From assembly GCF_000717185.1 (NCBI RefSeq), contig NZ_JNYE01000014.1, forward strand, positions 89,731 to 153,730: DNA of 64,000 nt. Reading direction: 5' to 3'. The notes beneath the pieces are model-generated. The model was not told the DNA's origin and did no database searches. It worked only from the letters and a program-made list of their open reading frames with translations. This DNA is from Kitasatospora phosalacinea (lineage in GTDB: Bacteria > Actinomycetota > Actinomycetes > Streptomycetales > Streptomycetaceae). This document shows positions 31,218 to 41,459 of this stretch, in pieces. How positions within the stretch are numbered: the first letter of the stretch is position 1; every line of letters starts with the position of its first letter. Both the position numbers and the translations under genes were made by a program.

Positions 31218-32587
31218 GCGGTGACTTCTTCTCCTACGTCGTCGGGTTCGACCAGGACTTCCCCGCGCTGGGCTTCAACCCGGCCCCCGGCAACCCCGGC
31301 AACGTCGACGGCCTGGTCGGCAAGCTCAACAAGGCCGCCACCGCGATGGACAGCGCCCACCGCACCCTGGTCGAGGTCGGCCAGGGCGGCAGCGTCTGGG
31401 AGGGCGACGCGGCCCAGGCGTTCTCCGGCAAGATCGGCGAACTGCCCGGCTACCTGGAGGACAGCGTCGACGCGATGCGCCAGGCCTCCTCCGCGCTCAA
31501 CAACTGGCGCAGCCAGCTCTCCTCGTACCAGGACACCGCCCGGCGCTACGAGGAGGAGGCCCAGTACGCCAAGGACCGCATGGAGTCCGCGAAGAAGACC
31601 CGCGAACAGGCCTCCGACCGCTACGACAAGGCGTCCGACAGCCCCGCCTTCAAGCTGATCGGCATGCACTTCGACGACCAGGCCACCTTCTCCCAGGCGC
31701 AGAACCAGATCGACTCCGCCAGCGCCGAGTACCAGGCCGCGGGCGACGCCCTGGAGGCGGCCAACCGCGACCTGCAGTCCATCAAGGACGAGCTGGAAGC
31801 CATCGTCAAGCAGGCCAGGGAGCTCTACTTCCACCACCAGGACGACGCCGACCGCACGGCGAAGGCGCTGCGCCGGGCCAACCAGAACGCGCCCGACATC
31901 AGCGCCTGGGAGAAGCTCGGCAACAAGTTCAAGGACGTCGGCAAGTCCATCAAGAAGTGGGCGACGGACCACGCCGATACGCTCAAGAAGATCGGCGACA
32001 TCGCCAGCGGCATCTCCGCCGTGCTCGGCATCGCCTCCCTGGCCACCGTCTGGTGCCCGCCGCTGTCGGCGGCCCTCGGCGTGGCCTCGGCCGGCGCCTC
32101 CACGGTCGCGCTCGGGGCCCACGGCATGGCCAAGCTCGGCGGCGCCGACATCAGCATGATGACCCTCGCGGGGGACGCCATCGGCGCCGTCCCGTTCGGG
32201 ACCGGCCTCTTCAAGGCGGGCAAGGCGGCCAAGACGGCGGTCACGGGCGCCGAAGCGGTGGTCAAGGGCGGCAGGGTGGTCACCGAGGCGGTCGCCCCGG
32301 TCATCGTCAAGGGGGCGGGCCTCGCCGCCAACAGCGGGAAGGTCGCCGCGGCGGTCGGGGAGAACGTCGTCAAGGTCGCCGCGGAGGGCGGCATCATGCA
32401 CAAGGCGCTCGGCTACGCGGTCACCAAGACGCCGCTGCGGAACTTCGCCCTCATCCACGAGGCCGGGGAGCTGGCCGGGAAGCTGTCGGTCCAGTCCATG
32501 TGGTCGACCGTGCCCCAGGCCGCGGTCAAGGCCTTCGGCCTGGGCGTGCACGCGCCCAACCTCTACCACCAGGTGACGGGATCATGA
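31214..32587 (+). CDS. Large WXG-domain protein, probable type VII secretion substrate
   Basis: A 457-residue protein. An N-terminal segment (FDQDFPALGFNPAPGNPGNV) resembles the putative type VII signal of streptomycete effectors. A WXG domain follows with the W-E-G turn in SVWEGDAAQAFSGKIGELPG (about 58-77). Residues 90-220 are a long coiled coil. Then KFKDVGKSIKKW leads to hydrophobic Ala/Gly-rich segments (about 255-345, ISAVLGIASLATVWCPP and onwards), like the pre-toxin region of polymorphic toxins. No known toxin domain is recognisable in the last 100 residues. It starts in an ATGA overlap and ends in another. Confidence 0.7.
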   Translation: MSGDFFSYVVGFDQDFPALGFNPAPGNPGNVDGLVGKLNKAATAMDSAHRTLVEVGQGGSVWEGDAAQAFSGKIGELPGYLEDSVDAMRQASSALNNWRSQLSSYQDTARRYEEEAQYAKDRMESAKKTREQASDRYDKASDSPAFKLIGMHFDDQATFSQAQNQIDSASAEYQAAGDALEAANRDLQSIKDELEAIVKQARELYFHHQDDADRTAKALRRANQNAPDISAWEKLGNKFKDVGKSIKKWATDHADTLKKIGDIASGISAVLGIASLATVWCPPLSAALGVASAGASTVALGAHGMAKLGGADISMMTLAGDAIGAVPFGTGLFKAGKAAKTAVTGAEAVVKGGRVVTEAVAPVIVKGAGLAANSGKVAAAVGENVVKVAAEGGIMHKALGYAVTKTPLRNFALIHEAGELAGKLSVQSMWSTVPQAAVKAFGLGVHAPNLYHQVTGS

Positions 32588-33390
32588 CGACGGAACACCC
32601 GCCGAACGGCCCCGCGGCGGCCGACCAGGCACCGGCCGACCAGGCGCCCGCCACGCGGGCGCCCGCCGCGCAGCAGTCGGCCGACCAGGAGCCGGTCGAC
32701 CAGGAGCCGACCGGTCCCGCGGCGGCGGAACCGCCCGACGGTCCGGTCGTCTACTGGGACGTCCCCGTCTTCTTCCACTCGCTCGGCCTCGAACTGTCCG
32801 AGGAGGAACGGGAGGCGCACCTCGCCGAGGTCGCCCAGGAGATCTGGAGCGGCGGCACCGACTTCCAGCGCGAGACCGTGGCCTCCTGGTACCGGGAGAT
32901 CGCGCGGGACGCCGCCGAGGCGGGCGCCCTCTACTCCGGCTTCCTGCTCGGCGTCCTCGACGACGGCCGGCTCAGCACCGGCAGCCTGGTCATCCAGAGC
33001 GCGCAGGCCGACACCCAGGACGCCGAGGCCGCGGCCGCCGCGATCGAGGAACTGCTCTCCGGGGACCCCGCCAACGAGGTCTTCACCGTGGACGCCCCGG
33101 TCGGGCCCGTGGTCGTCTCCGCCTACGGCACCATCAACGAGTTCGACGACGGCGAGGGGAACAAGGCCAAGCTCGAACTCGCCGAGGCCATCGCGTACAT
33201 ACCGGTCCCGCAGGTCGACACCCTGCTCACCATGACGGTCAGCACGCCCATCCTGAAGGAGTTCCCGGACTACATGGCGGCCCTGGCCACCGTCGTGGAG
33301 AGCGTCGTGCTCGTCCGCCCGGGCGAGCAGCGCACCGCGCCGGTGCTCAGCCAGGGGTCGGCCAGCCGCATCACCGAGATGTTCGGGTGA
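32584..33390 (+). CDS. Hypothetical protein of the WXG100 operon
   Basis: A 268-residue cytoplasmic protein. The first 55 residues are a disordered Ala/Pro/Asp/Gln repeat region (DQAPADQAPATRAPAAQQS). The rest is a mixed alpha/beta domain, with VVYWDVPVFFHSLGLELSEE and QVDTLLTMTVSTPILKEFPD as landmarks. No signal peptide or catalytic motif. It starts in an ATGA overlap with the WXG effector gene and ends in a GTGA overlap, so its function is tied to theirs: a chaperone, immunity protein or secretion accessory are possibilities. I do not recognise the family. Confidence 0.65.
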   Translation: MTTEHPPNGPAAADQAPADQAPATRAPAAQQSADQEPVDQEPTGPAAAEPPDGPVVYWDVPVFFHSLGLELSEEEREAHLAEVAQEIWSGGTDFQRETVASWYREIARDAAEAGALYSGFLLGVLDDGRLSTGSLVIQSAQADTQDAEAAAAAIEELLSGDPANEVFTVDAPVGPVVVSAYGTINEFDDGEGNKAKLELAEAIAYIPVPQVDTLLTMTVSTPILKEFPDYMAALATVVESVVLVRPGEQRTAPVLSQGSASRITEMFG

Positions 33391-33914
33391 GCGCCCCGCA
33401 CCCGCCGGCCCCGCACCCGCCCGCCCCGCCCGGCGTCGACACCGGCCCGCTGCCCGGGCGCGGGGCCGTCGGACTGTGGCTGCAGTTCTGCCTGCAGTGG
33501 TTCTGGCTGCCCTTCCGGGTGGTCTGGTACCTGTTCGACAACCCCTCCGGCGACTGCGTGGCCGAGGAGAAGGAGTACCGCAAGTTCGTCCTCACCCCCA
33601 GCCGGTACCGCCTCGAACGCAGCGGCACCCGGGCGGAGTGGGAGGCGTGGGCCGACCGGGCCCTGGCGCGGGGCACCGACGCGGCGGCGCGCGGCGTGGC
33701 GAGCAGCGTGGAGCACTACAACAGCGGCAGGACCCGGTACCGGATCGAGGGGGACGGCCTCGTACCCCGCACCACCATCCGCAGGCGCTACTACCGCGGC
33801 ATCGGCGCCGAGGGGCTCGCCGCGCTGGCGGCCCGCCGCGGCTGGCAGATCGTCTGGGAGGACGCGCAGAAGCCGGAGATCCGCCTCTTCCAGCAGCAGC
33901 CGTACCAGCAGTAG
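33387..33914 (+). CDS. Hypothetical membrane-associated protein of the WXG100 operon
   Basis: A 175-residue protein from GTG in a GTGA overlap. A Pro-rich start is followed by a Trp/Phe-rich hydrophobic helix (GLWLQFCLQWFWLPFRVVWY, about 29-48), then a soluble Arg-rich domain with EYRKFVLTPSRYRLER and TRYRIEGDGLVPRTTIRRRY. It is the last gene of the four and ends at a 12-bp-stem hairpin. A membrane-attached immunity or receptor role is plausible but unproven. Family not recognised. Confidence 0.65.
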   Translation: MSAPHPPAPHPPAPPGVDTGPLPGRGAVGLWLQFCLQWFWLPFRVVWYLFDNPSGDCVAEEKEYRKFVLTPSRYRLERSGTRAEWEAWADRALARGTDAAARGVASSVEHYNSGRTRYRIEGDGLVPRTTIRRRYYRGIGAEGLAALAARRGWQIVWEDAQKPEIRLFQQQPYQQ

Positions 33915-33920
33915 TCGTCG

Positions 33921-33950
33921 CCGCCCCCGCCCCCGGCCGGGCGGGGGCGG
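33921..33950. terminator. Terminator of the WXG100 operon
   Basis: Perfect 12-bp stem CCGCCCCCGCCC / GGGCGGGGGCGG with a 6-nt loop, between the operon end and the convergent gene at 33963. Confidence 0.75.
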
Positions 33951-33962
33951 GGCGGCAGTGAG

Positions 33963-34286
33963 TCAGTCCTCCTCGAACGGCTCCTCGCTGAACCGGAACC
34001 AGGCCCGCGGCGGCTCCACGTGCAGCAGGAACTCGGCCACCGGGCCGTCGGGGGAGTGCAGTTCGCAGGCCGCCTCCAGCGGGCCGTACGCCCGCTCCCA
34101 GGCCGCCCACTCCTCGGCCGCCGCCAGCCGGCGGCACTCGGCGAACCCCGGTGCGAGCCCCGGCCAGGCCGGGCCCGGGACGAACCCGCCGGACAGCCAC
34201 GGGAAGTCCGCCTCGTCGATCCGGATCTCACCGACCAGCTCGCCGCCGTGCAGCAGGCGCCAGGTCTCCTCGGTGAACAGGCCCAT
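33963..34286 (-). CDS. Hypothetical protein
   Basis: A 107-residue acidic, Trp-rich soluble protein from ATG 34286 (GGAGCC upstream); the upstream in-frame extension looks non-coding. Landmarks are WRLLHGGELVGEIRIDEADF, FPWLSGGFVPGP and a C-terminal WFRFSEEPFEED. It resembles conserved streptomycete proteins of unknown function. The 225 bp between it and the geosmin synthase gene is the divergent promoter region of both; I see no motif I can name there. Confidence 0.6.
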   Translation of the reverse strand: MGLFTEETWRLLHGGELVGEIRIDEADFPWLSGGFVPGPAWPGLAPGFAECRRLAAAEEWAAWERAYGPLEAACELHSPDGPVAEFLLHVEPPRAWFRFSEEPFEED

Positions 34287-34499
34287 CGGGCGGCTCCATC
34301 GGGTCGGGTGGTGCGCGGGGGCGGACGGACGGCCCAGTCTGCCGCAGGGGTCCGACACCGCCCGCCGTCACGGAAGCGCGCAGCGGTTTCACCCGTACGA
34401 GTGGATTGCGGAATCCGGGCGGCCCAGCGGGGTATCGGTGACCGCGGGCCCGCGGGCTCGTTAGGCATCGCGCCGATCTCTGACGACGAACACCTATAG

Positions 34500-36704
<2,205 letters not shown>

Positions 36705-36805
36705 GCGCGCCCGCGGCGGCGGGTGAACGGCGGCGAGGCCGCGAGGAGGACGGTCGGTCGACGTCCCCTCGCGACCTCGCGGTGCGTGCGTGCGCGTGCT
36801 CGATC

Positions 36806-36821
36806 GCGCGGTTCCCCGCGC
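36806..36821. terminator. Weak hairpin between geoA and the opposing gene
   Basis: GCGCGG-TTCC-CCGCGC, a perfect 6-bp stem with a tetraloop, 102 bp after geoA and 16 bp beyond the opposing stop. Confidence 0.45.
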
Positions 36822-36836
36822 AGCCTCAGCCCGCGC

Positions 36837-37766
36837 CTACTGCCAGCTGTCCTGCCGCGGCTGCGCCGGGGGCCCCTGGTGCGGGACGGGGGCGGACGCC
36901 GGGGCCGGGCGGTGCGGGTGGTGGCCGCGGGGGTGCCGGGTGAGGGTGTAGCCGAGGACACCGGCGAGGGCGGCGAGGACGCCGCCCGCGATCGTCCACC
37001 ACCAGCGGGTGTTCCAGCCGGAGAAGAGGTCCGAGTACCAGTGGCTCTCCTCCTCGGCGGGCGCGGCCGCGTACGTCGCGCTCGCGCTCGGCGACGGGGC
37101 GGCCGCCTCGGCGGCGGCCGTCGCCCCGGCGTTGACCGGCGGCACCAGCGGGGCCTTCAGCGAGCCGCCCTCGGGCTGGGCGTCGTCCGCGCCGCCCTTG
37201 GCGGCGACGTGCACGTGGACGGTGGAGGCCAGGCCGAGGTCGGTCTGCGGGATGTCCGGGGTGGACAGCCGGACGTAGTACGTGCCGGGCAGCGGGTCGC
37301 CGGACCAGGGCTCGGCCCAGGAGCGGATCTGCCGCAGCGTGCAGCTCAGTTCCAGGGTGGCCGCGTCCTGTTCGGCGGTGCCGTTCTGCGGGCCCGCGGT
37401 GCAGGACTGCCGGCGGCGCAGGCCGTCGAACAGCTCGACCGTCCAGGTCTGCGGGCCGTGCCGGTCCGCGGCGTCCGGCAGGGTGACCCGGACCTGCACG
37501 GTCGCGGTCTGACCCTCGGCGGCCGGGAACGCCCAGTACAGGTAGTCGCCGGTGGAGACCGGGACGTCCGCGTCCTGGCCGGAGGCCAGCGTGGTCGCGG
37601 TCAGGAAGCTGGTGCCCACCGAGTGGACCACCGGCTTGCCGGTGCCGGACGCCGACGGGGACGGCGAGGCGGACGGGGACGCGGCCGAGGCCGGCGCCGG
37701 GGCCAGCAGGAGCAGGCCGGTGAACGCGGCGGCCGCGGTGGCGGCGGCGGTGCGGAGCTTGCGCAT
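36837..37766 (-). CDS. Secreted, C-terminally anchored protein partnered with the VWA protein
   Basis: A 309-residue protein from ATG 37766. A signal peptide (LRTAAATAAAAFTGLLLLAP, cleaved near ASA-AS) leads to a Ser/Pro spacer and a beta-rich domain (about 55-205) with GTSFLTATTLASGQDADVPV, two Cys (RRQSCTAGP, LELSCTLRQ) and GTYYVRLSTPDIPQTDLGL. An Ala/Pro linker and one helix (WWWTIAGGVLAALAGVLGYT) anchor it, with a His/Pro-rich cytoplasmic tail. The start is 2 bp after the VWA gene stop, so they form an operon and probably a surface complex. Confidence 0.75.
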   Translation of the reverse strand: MRKLRTAAATAAAAFTGLLLLAPAPASAASPSASPSPSASGTGKPVVHSVGTSFLTATTLASGQDADVPVSTGDYLYWAFPAAEGQTATVQVRVTLPDAADRHGPQTWTVELFDGLRRRQSCTAGPQNGTAEQDAATLELSCTLRQIRSWAEPWSGDPLPGTYYVRLSTPDIPQTDLGLASTVHVHVAAKGGADDAQPEGGSLKAPLVPPVNAGATAAAEAAAPSPSASATYAAAPAEEESHWYSDLFSGWNTRWWWTIAGGVLAALAGVLGYTLTRHPRGHHPHRPAPASAPVPHQGPPAQPRQDSWQ

Positions 37767-37768
37767 GG

Positions 37769-39127
37769 TCAGTTCTCCCGCCAGACGGCGATCCGCCAGC
37801 GTGCCAGCCAGCCGAAGAGCAGGCCGGCGAGCAGGCCGGCCAGGGTCAGGACGCCGAGCAGGATCCAGCCGCGGCCCAGGCCCATCGCGGGGCCGTCGGG
37901 GGCGGGGGAGGCGGCGGCGACGTCCACGGTCAGCTCCAGCGGCAGACCGGGGTCGGCCTGCACGCCCGCCTGCGCGGCGAAGGAGTTGCTGACCACCAGG
38001 CAGACCGTCCGGGCGGCCGACTTCGCGCCGGAGCCGGAGCCGGAGCCCTTCGCGGGGGAGGCCGATGCCGAGGAGTCCCCGTCCCCGTCCCCGTCGTCGT
38101 CCTCGGCCGCGGACCAGCGCACGCCGGTCGAGGCCACGTCGGTCCGGCCGGACCCGGCGTCGCTGCCGCGCACCAGTTCCTGGCCGCTGGTGTCGGTGGC
38201 CTGCAGCAGCACCCCGTAGTCCCGGGCGACGGCCCGGTCCGGGGTGACGCTGACCGAGGCGCGCAGCTCCTCGCCCGCCTTCACCGGCACCCGGTAGACC
38301 CGGTGCTCGGAGAACTTCTCCCGGTCGGTGTAGACGCCGGGGGAGAGCACCGGGGCGTCCGCGCACCGGTCGGTGCCGGTGACCTTGGCCGGGGCGACGG
38401 CGTGGGTGTCCTGGGCGCGCTCGACCAACTGCTTGACGCGCTCGGTCAGCTGGTCCTGGCTGCGCACGTCGGTGAAGGTGCCGCCGGTCGCGTTGGCGAT
38501 GCAGATCAGCTGCTGCCGGGTCTTGTCGTCGTGGGCCAGGCCCAGGGTGTCGACGACCAGGTGGATGCCCTGGCTGGCCAGTTCGCGGGCCACGTCGCAC
38601 GGGTCCGGCGGGGCGCAGGTGTCCTCGCCGTCGGTGATCAACACGATCCGGCGGGTGGTCGGGCCGGTGCCCAGGTCCTGGGCGGCGGCGCGCAGCGCGA
38701 TCCCGATCGGGGTCCAGCCGGTCGGACGGACGGTGGCGACGGCCGTCTTGGCCTCCACCTTGTTCGTCTTCCCGACGGGGTAGAGCTGCTGGGTGTCCTT
38801 GCAGCCCTCCTTCTGGTCGCTGCCCGGGTACGTCGCGCCCAGGGTGCGGATGCCGAACTCGGTCTCCTCCGGCAGCGCGTCGATGACCTCGCTGATCGAC
38901 TGCTGGGCGACCTCCATCCGGCTCTTGCCCTGGAGGTCCTTGGTGCGCATCGACCCCGATCCGTCCAGGACCAGGTCGACCTTGGGCGCCTCGGTCGCGG
39001 CGGGCGGGGCCCCGGGCTCGTCGGCGTGCGCGGGCAGGGTGCCCAGCACGGTGCCCACGACTATCGTCAGGGCCCCGAGCAGGGCGGCCGCGCGGGCCGT
39101 CCGTCGTGGTGTGGTGGTGGTGATCAC
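37769..39127 (-). CDS. Secreted von Willebrand factor A domain protein, membrane-anchored
   Basis: A 452-residue protein from GTG 39127. The N-terminal signal (ALLGALTIVVGTVLGTLPAHA) precedes a VWA domain (about 48-235) with an intact metal-binding MIDAS: DLVLDGSGSM, TGWTP and LITDGEDTC. Several Cys (KEGCKDT, DTCAPPDPCDV, LICIANA) suggest disulfides. A second extracellular domain has an Asp/Ser-rich loop (EDDDGDGDGDSSASASP), and a C-terminal helix (ILLGVLTLAGLLAGLLFGWL) anchors it. VWA domains bind proteins through a metal ion. The downstream gene encodes a second anchored protein of similar design. Confidence 0.85.
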   Translation of the reverse strand: MITTTTPRRTARAAALLGALTIVVGTVLGTLPAHADEPGAPPAATEAPKVDLVLDGSGSMRTKDLQGKSRMEVAQQSISEVIDALPEETEFGIRTLGATYPGSDQKEGCKDTQQLYPVGKTNKVEAKTAVATVRPTGWTPIGIALRAAAQDLGTGPTTRRIVLITDGEDTCAPPDPCDVARELASQGIHLVVDTLGLAHDDKTRQQLICIANATGGTFTDVRSQDQLTERVKQLVERAQDTHAVAPAKVTGTDRCADAPVLSPGVYTDREKFSEHRVYRVPVKAGEELRASVSVTPDRAVARDYGVLLQATDTSGQELVRGSDAGSGRTDVASTGVRWSAAEDDDGDGDGDSSASASPAKGSGSGSGAKSAARTVCLVVSNSFAAQAGVQADPGLPLELTVDVAAASPAPDGPAMGLGRGWILLGVLTLAGLLAGLLFGWLARWRIAVWREN

Positions 39128-39222
39128 CGCCGCATCCTAGGGACCGTCAGTTCGAATCACCCAACGCGGGTGGTGGGCGGCACCTAACCTGAACGCACGG
39201 ACGGTACGGGCGAGGAGAGCGC

Positions 39223-40071
39223 ATGACGGTGCGTCTGGCCGGGGTCGGCAAGCGCTACGGGCGCGGCGGCCCGTGGATCCTGCGGGACGTCGGCCTGGCG
39301 CTGCACCCGGGCGGGGTGGTCCGGGTCGAGGGCGCCAACGGCAGCGGGAAGTCGACCCTGTTGAAGGTCCTGGCGGGCATCGAGCGCGCCGAGCGGGGCA
39401 CGGTGTCCGTCACCGGCAGCCGGGCCTACGTGCCCGAACGCTTCCCGCCCGCGCTGCCGTTCGAGGCCCGCGACTACCTGTGCCACCTCGGCCGGGTCCG
39501 CGGCCTGGGCGCCGCGGAGGGTCGGCGGCGAGCCGACCACTGGCTGGAGCGCTTCGGCATCACCGGCTACGCGGGCACCCCGATCGGCCAACTCTCCAAG
39601 GGCACCTGCCAGAAGGTCGCGGTCGCCCAGGCCCTGCTGGCCGAGGCGGACCTGCTGCTGCTGGACGAGGCGTGGACCGGACTCGACCAGGCCGCCCGCG
39701 GCGAGCTCGACGCGGCCGTCACCGAACGGGCCGCCGCCGGCGGGCTGGTGGTGTTCGTCGACCACGACCCGGGCCGACTGGCCGGCCTCACCACCGCCGG
39801 ACACCTCGTCAGGAACGGCACCCTGCACGAGGTCCCGCCCGTCCGGGCCGACGAGGACGGCCCCCGCACGGTGGTGGTGGTCCGCGCCGAGCGCCTGCCC
39901 GAGCACCTCCCCGGGAACCCGGAGCGCAAGCCGCTCGCCGACGGCACCGTCCGCCTCGACGTGGCCGCCGCCCACTCCGACACCCTGCTGCGCAGGCTCC
40001 TCGACTCGACGCCGCCGGTGCACGTCCACAGCGTGGCCGGGCCGGAGCACCCGGAAGGAACCAGGCCGTGA
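39223..40071 (+). CDS. ABC transporter ATP-binding protein
   Basis: A 282-residue ATPase. Walker A is VEGANGSGKST (about 39), Walker B LLLLDEAWTGLD (about 145). The signature is LSKGTCQKVAVAQALL, where LSGGQ is replaced by LSKGT. The switch His is in FVDHDPGRL. The C-terminal 70 residues are an extra domain (PRTVVVVRAERLPEHLPGN). It acts with the permease encoded next, whose start overlaps its stop (GTGA). Substrate unknown; the architecture suggests a small exporter. Confidence 0.88.
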   Translation: MTVRLAGVGKRYGRGGPWILRDVGLALHPGGVVRVEGANGSGKSTLLKVLAGIERAERGTVSVTGSRAYVPERFPPALPFEARDYLCHLGRVRGLGAAEGRRRADHWLERFGITGYAGTPIGQLSKGTCQKVAVAQALLAEADLLLLDEAWTGLDQAARGELDAAVTERAAAGGLVVFVDHDPGRLAGLTTAGHLVRNGTLHEVPPVRADEDGPRTVVVVRAERLPEHLPGNPERKPLADGTVRLDVAAAHSDTLLRRLLDSTPPVHVHSVAGPEHPEGTRP

Positions 40072-40715
40072 CGCTGCGCGTGCTGACCCGCTACCACCTG
40101 GAACTGCTGGTGCGCTCGCAGCGCTGGCTGGCCCCGGGCCTGGCGTACCTGGTGGTGCTGGGCCTCGGCCTGTCGGGCGGCGACGACGTCGCCTCGGCGG
40201 CCGCCTTCTCGGCCGGGCTGCTGGTGCCGGTGACGGGCTGGCTGGTGCGCGGCGCGGTGGGCGCCGAGCCGCCCCAGTCGCGGGCCTGCCTGGTCGCGGC
40301 GGCGGGCTGGGCCCGGGTGCACCTGTCGGCGCTGCTCGCGGCGGCCCTGGCGGGCCTGGTGCTGGGCGCGCTCGGGCTGGCCGCGGTGCTGGTGCTGGGC
40401 AGCGGGGGGACGGCCGCGGGCGTCGCCGGGGGCGTGCTGGCGACGGTGGTGTGCGTGCTGTCGGGCGCGGCGGTCGGCGCGGTGTGCAACCGCCCGGTGG
40501 TGGTGGGGGCGTACGCGGTGCCGCTGGGGCTGGGCGCGGTGGTGGCGGTGCTGCTGGTGCCGGGCTCCCCGGCGAACGAGGTGGTGCGGGCGCTGGTGCT
40601 GGGCGCGCGGCAGCACGCGCCGGGCGTGCCGTGGTGGACGCTCCCGGCCGCGGCGGCCCTCGCGGCGGGGTGCTGCTGGGCGGCGGTGGCGGTGGCGGTC
40701 CGGCGCGGCGGCTGA
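40068..40715 (+). CDS. ABC transporter permease
   Basis: A 215-residue membrane protein from GTG 40068 with GGAAGGAACC upstream, in a GTGA overlap with the ATPase gene. It has about six hydrophobic helices, e.g. APGLAYLVVLGLGLSGG, AALAGLVLGALGLAAVLVLG and GAYAVPLGLGAVVAVLLVPG, and no soluble domain. Small ABC-2-like permeases of this size usually dimerise. No specificity can be inferred. Confidence 0.75.
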   Translation: MTLRVLTRYHLELLVRSQRWLAPGLAYLVVLGLGLSGGDDVASAAAFSAGLLVPVTGWLVRGAVGAEPPQSRACLVAAAGWARVHLSALLAAALAGLVLGALGLAAVLVLGSGGTAAGVAGGVLATVVCVLSGAAVGAVCNRPVVVGAYAVPLGLGAVVAVLLVPGSPANEVVRALVLGARQHAPGVPWWTLPAAAALAAGCCWAAVAVAVRRGG

Positions 40716-40862
40716 GCGCGGAGACCGGGCGTCAGGGCGTCCGGGCGGGCGGCCGGGCGGGCCGGTGGGAAACGGACACACCGGTCGGGATCGGATTAAA
40801 TACGGCTAATTCTGGCTAGGGTGCTGGGAGACGTGCCCCGTGCTGCTGGAAGGAAGCCCGCC

Positions 40863-41366
40863 GTGAGCAACCTGTTCGCGATCGCCTACCCGGATGTCGC
40901 CACCGCGCAGAAGGTCCGTGACGAGCTGGTCGGCCTGCAGAAGCAGAAGCTGGTCGACCTGGAGGACGTCGTGGTGGTCGAGCGCCGCGAGGACGGGAAG
41001 ATCAAGCTGCACCAGGCCGTGTCCAACACCGGCCTGGGCGCGGCCTCCGGCGCCCTGTGGGGCGGCGTGATCGGCCTGCTGTTCTTCATGCCGTTCCTGG
41101 GCGCGGCGGTCGGCGGCGCGACCGGCGCGGCGGTCGGCGCGTCCACCGACACCGGCGTGGACGACAACTTCATGCGCCAGGTCGGCGAGAAGCTGGAGCC
41201 CGGCAAGGCCGCGGTCTTCGCCCTCGTCCGCTCGGCGACGCAGGACAAGGTGATCCCGGCCGTCGCCCAGTTCGGCGGCGAGCTGATGCAGACCTCGCTG
41301 AGCCACGAGGAGGAGGAGCACCTCCGGGAGATCGCCAAGGCGGCGTACCCGGCGTCCACGCTCTGA
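40863..41366 (+). CDS. DUF1269 membrane protein
   Basis: A 167-residue protein from GTG 40863 (GGAAGGAAG upstream). NLFAIAYPDVATAQKVRDEL and DLEDVVVVERREDGKIKLHQ open it. A Gly/Ala-rich hydrophobic hairpin (GAASGALWGGVIGLLFFMPF, then GAAVGGATGAAVGA) and the C-terminal DNFMRQVGEKLEPGKAAVFAL follow; these are DUF1269 hallmarks. Function is unknown, with a stress-linked membrane role suggested by the family. An unusually AT-rich promoter stretch (about 40793-40815) precedes it. Confidence 0.87.
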   Translation: MSNLFAIAYPDVATAQKVRDELVGLQKQKLVDLEDVVVVERREDGKIKLHQAVSNTGLGAASGALWGGVIGLLFFMPFLGAAVGGATGAAVGASTDTGVDDNFMRQVGEKLEPGKAAVFALVRSATQDKVIPAVAQFGGELMQTSLSHEEEEHLREIAKAAYPASTL

Positions 41367-41386
41367 CACCGCAGCACCGACCTTCC

Positions 41387-41423
41387 GGCGGGGTACCGGG
41401 CGCGCGTCGCCCGGTACCCCGCC
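41387..41423 (+). terminator. Very strong hairpin terminator
   Basis: A perfect 16-bp stem (41387-41402 with 41408-41423) with a 5-nt loop, 20 bp after the DUF1269 stop and 36 bp before the FtsW-type gene. The stem contains GGTACC. Confidence 0.85.
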
Positions 41424-41459
41424 GTCCGTGCCCCTTCGAGCTGGCGAGGACGGCTGGCG

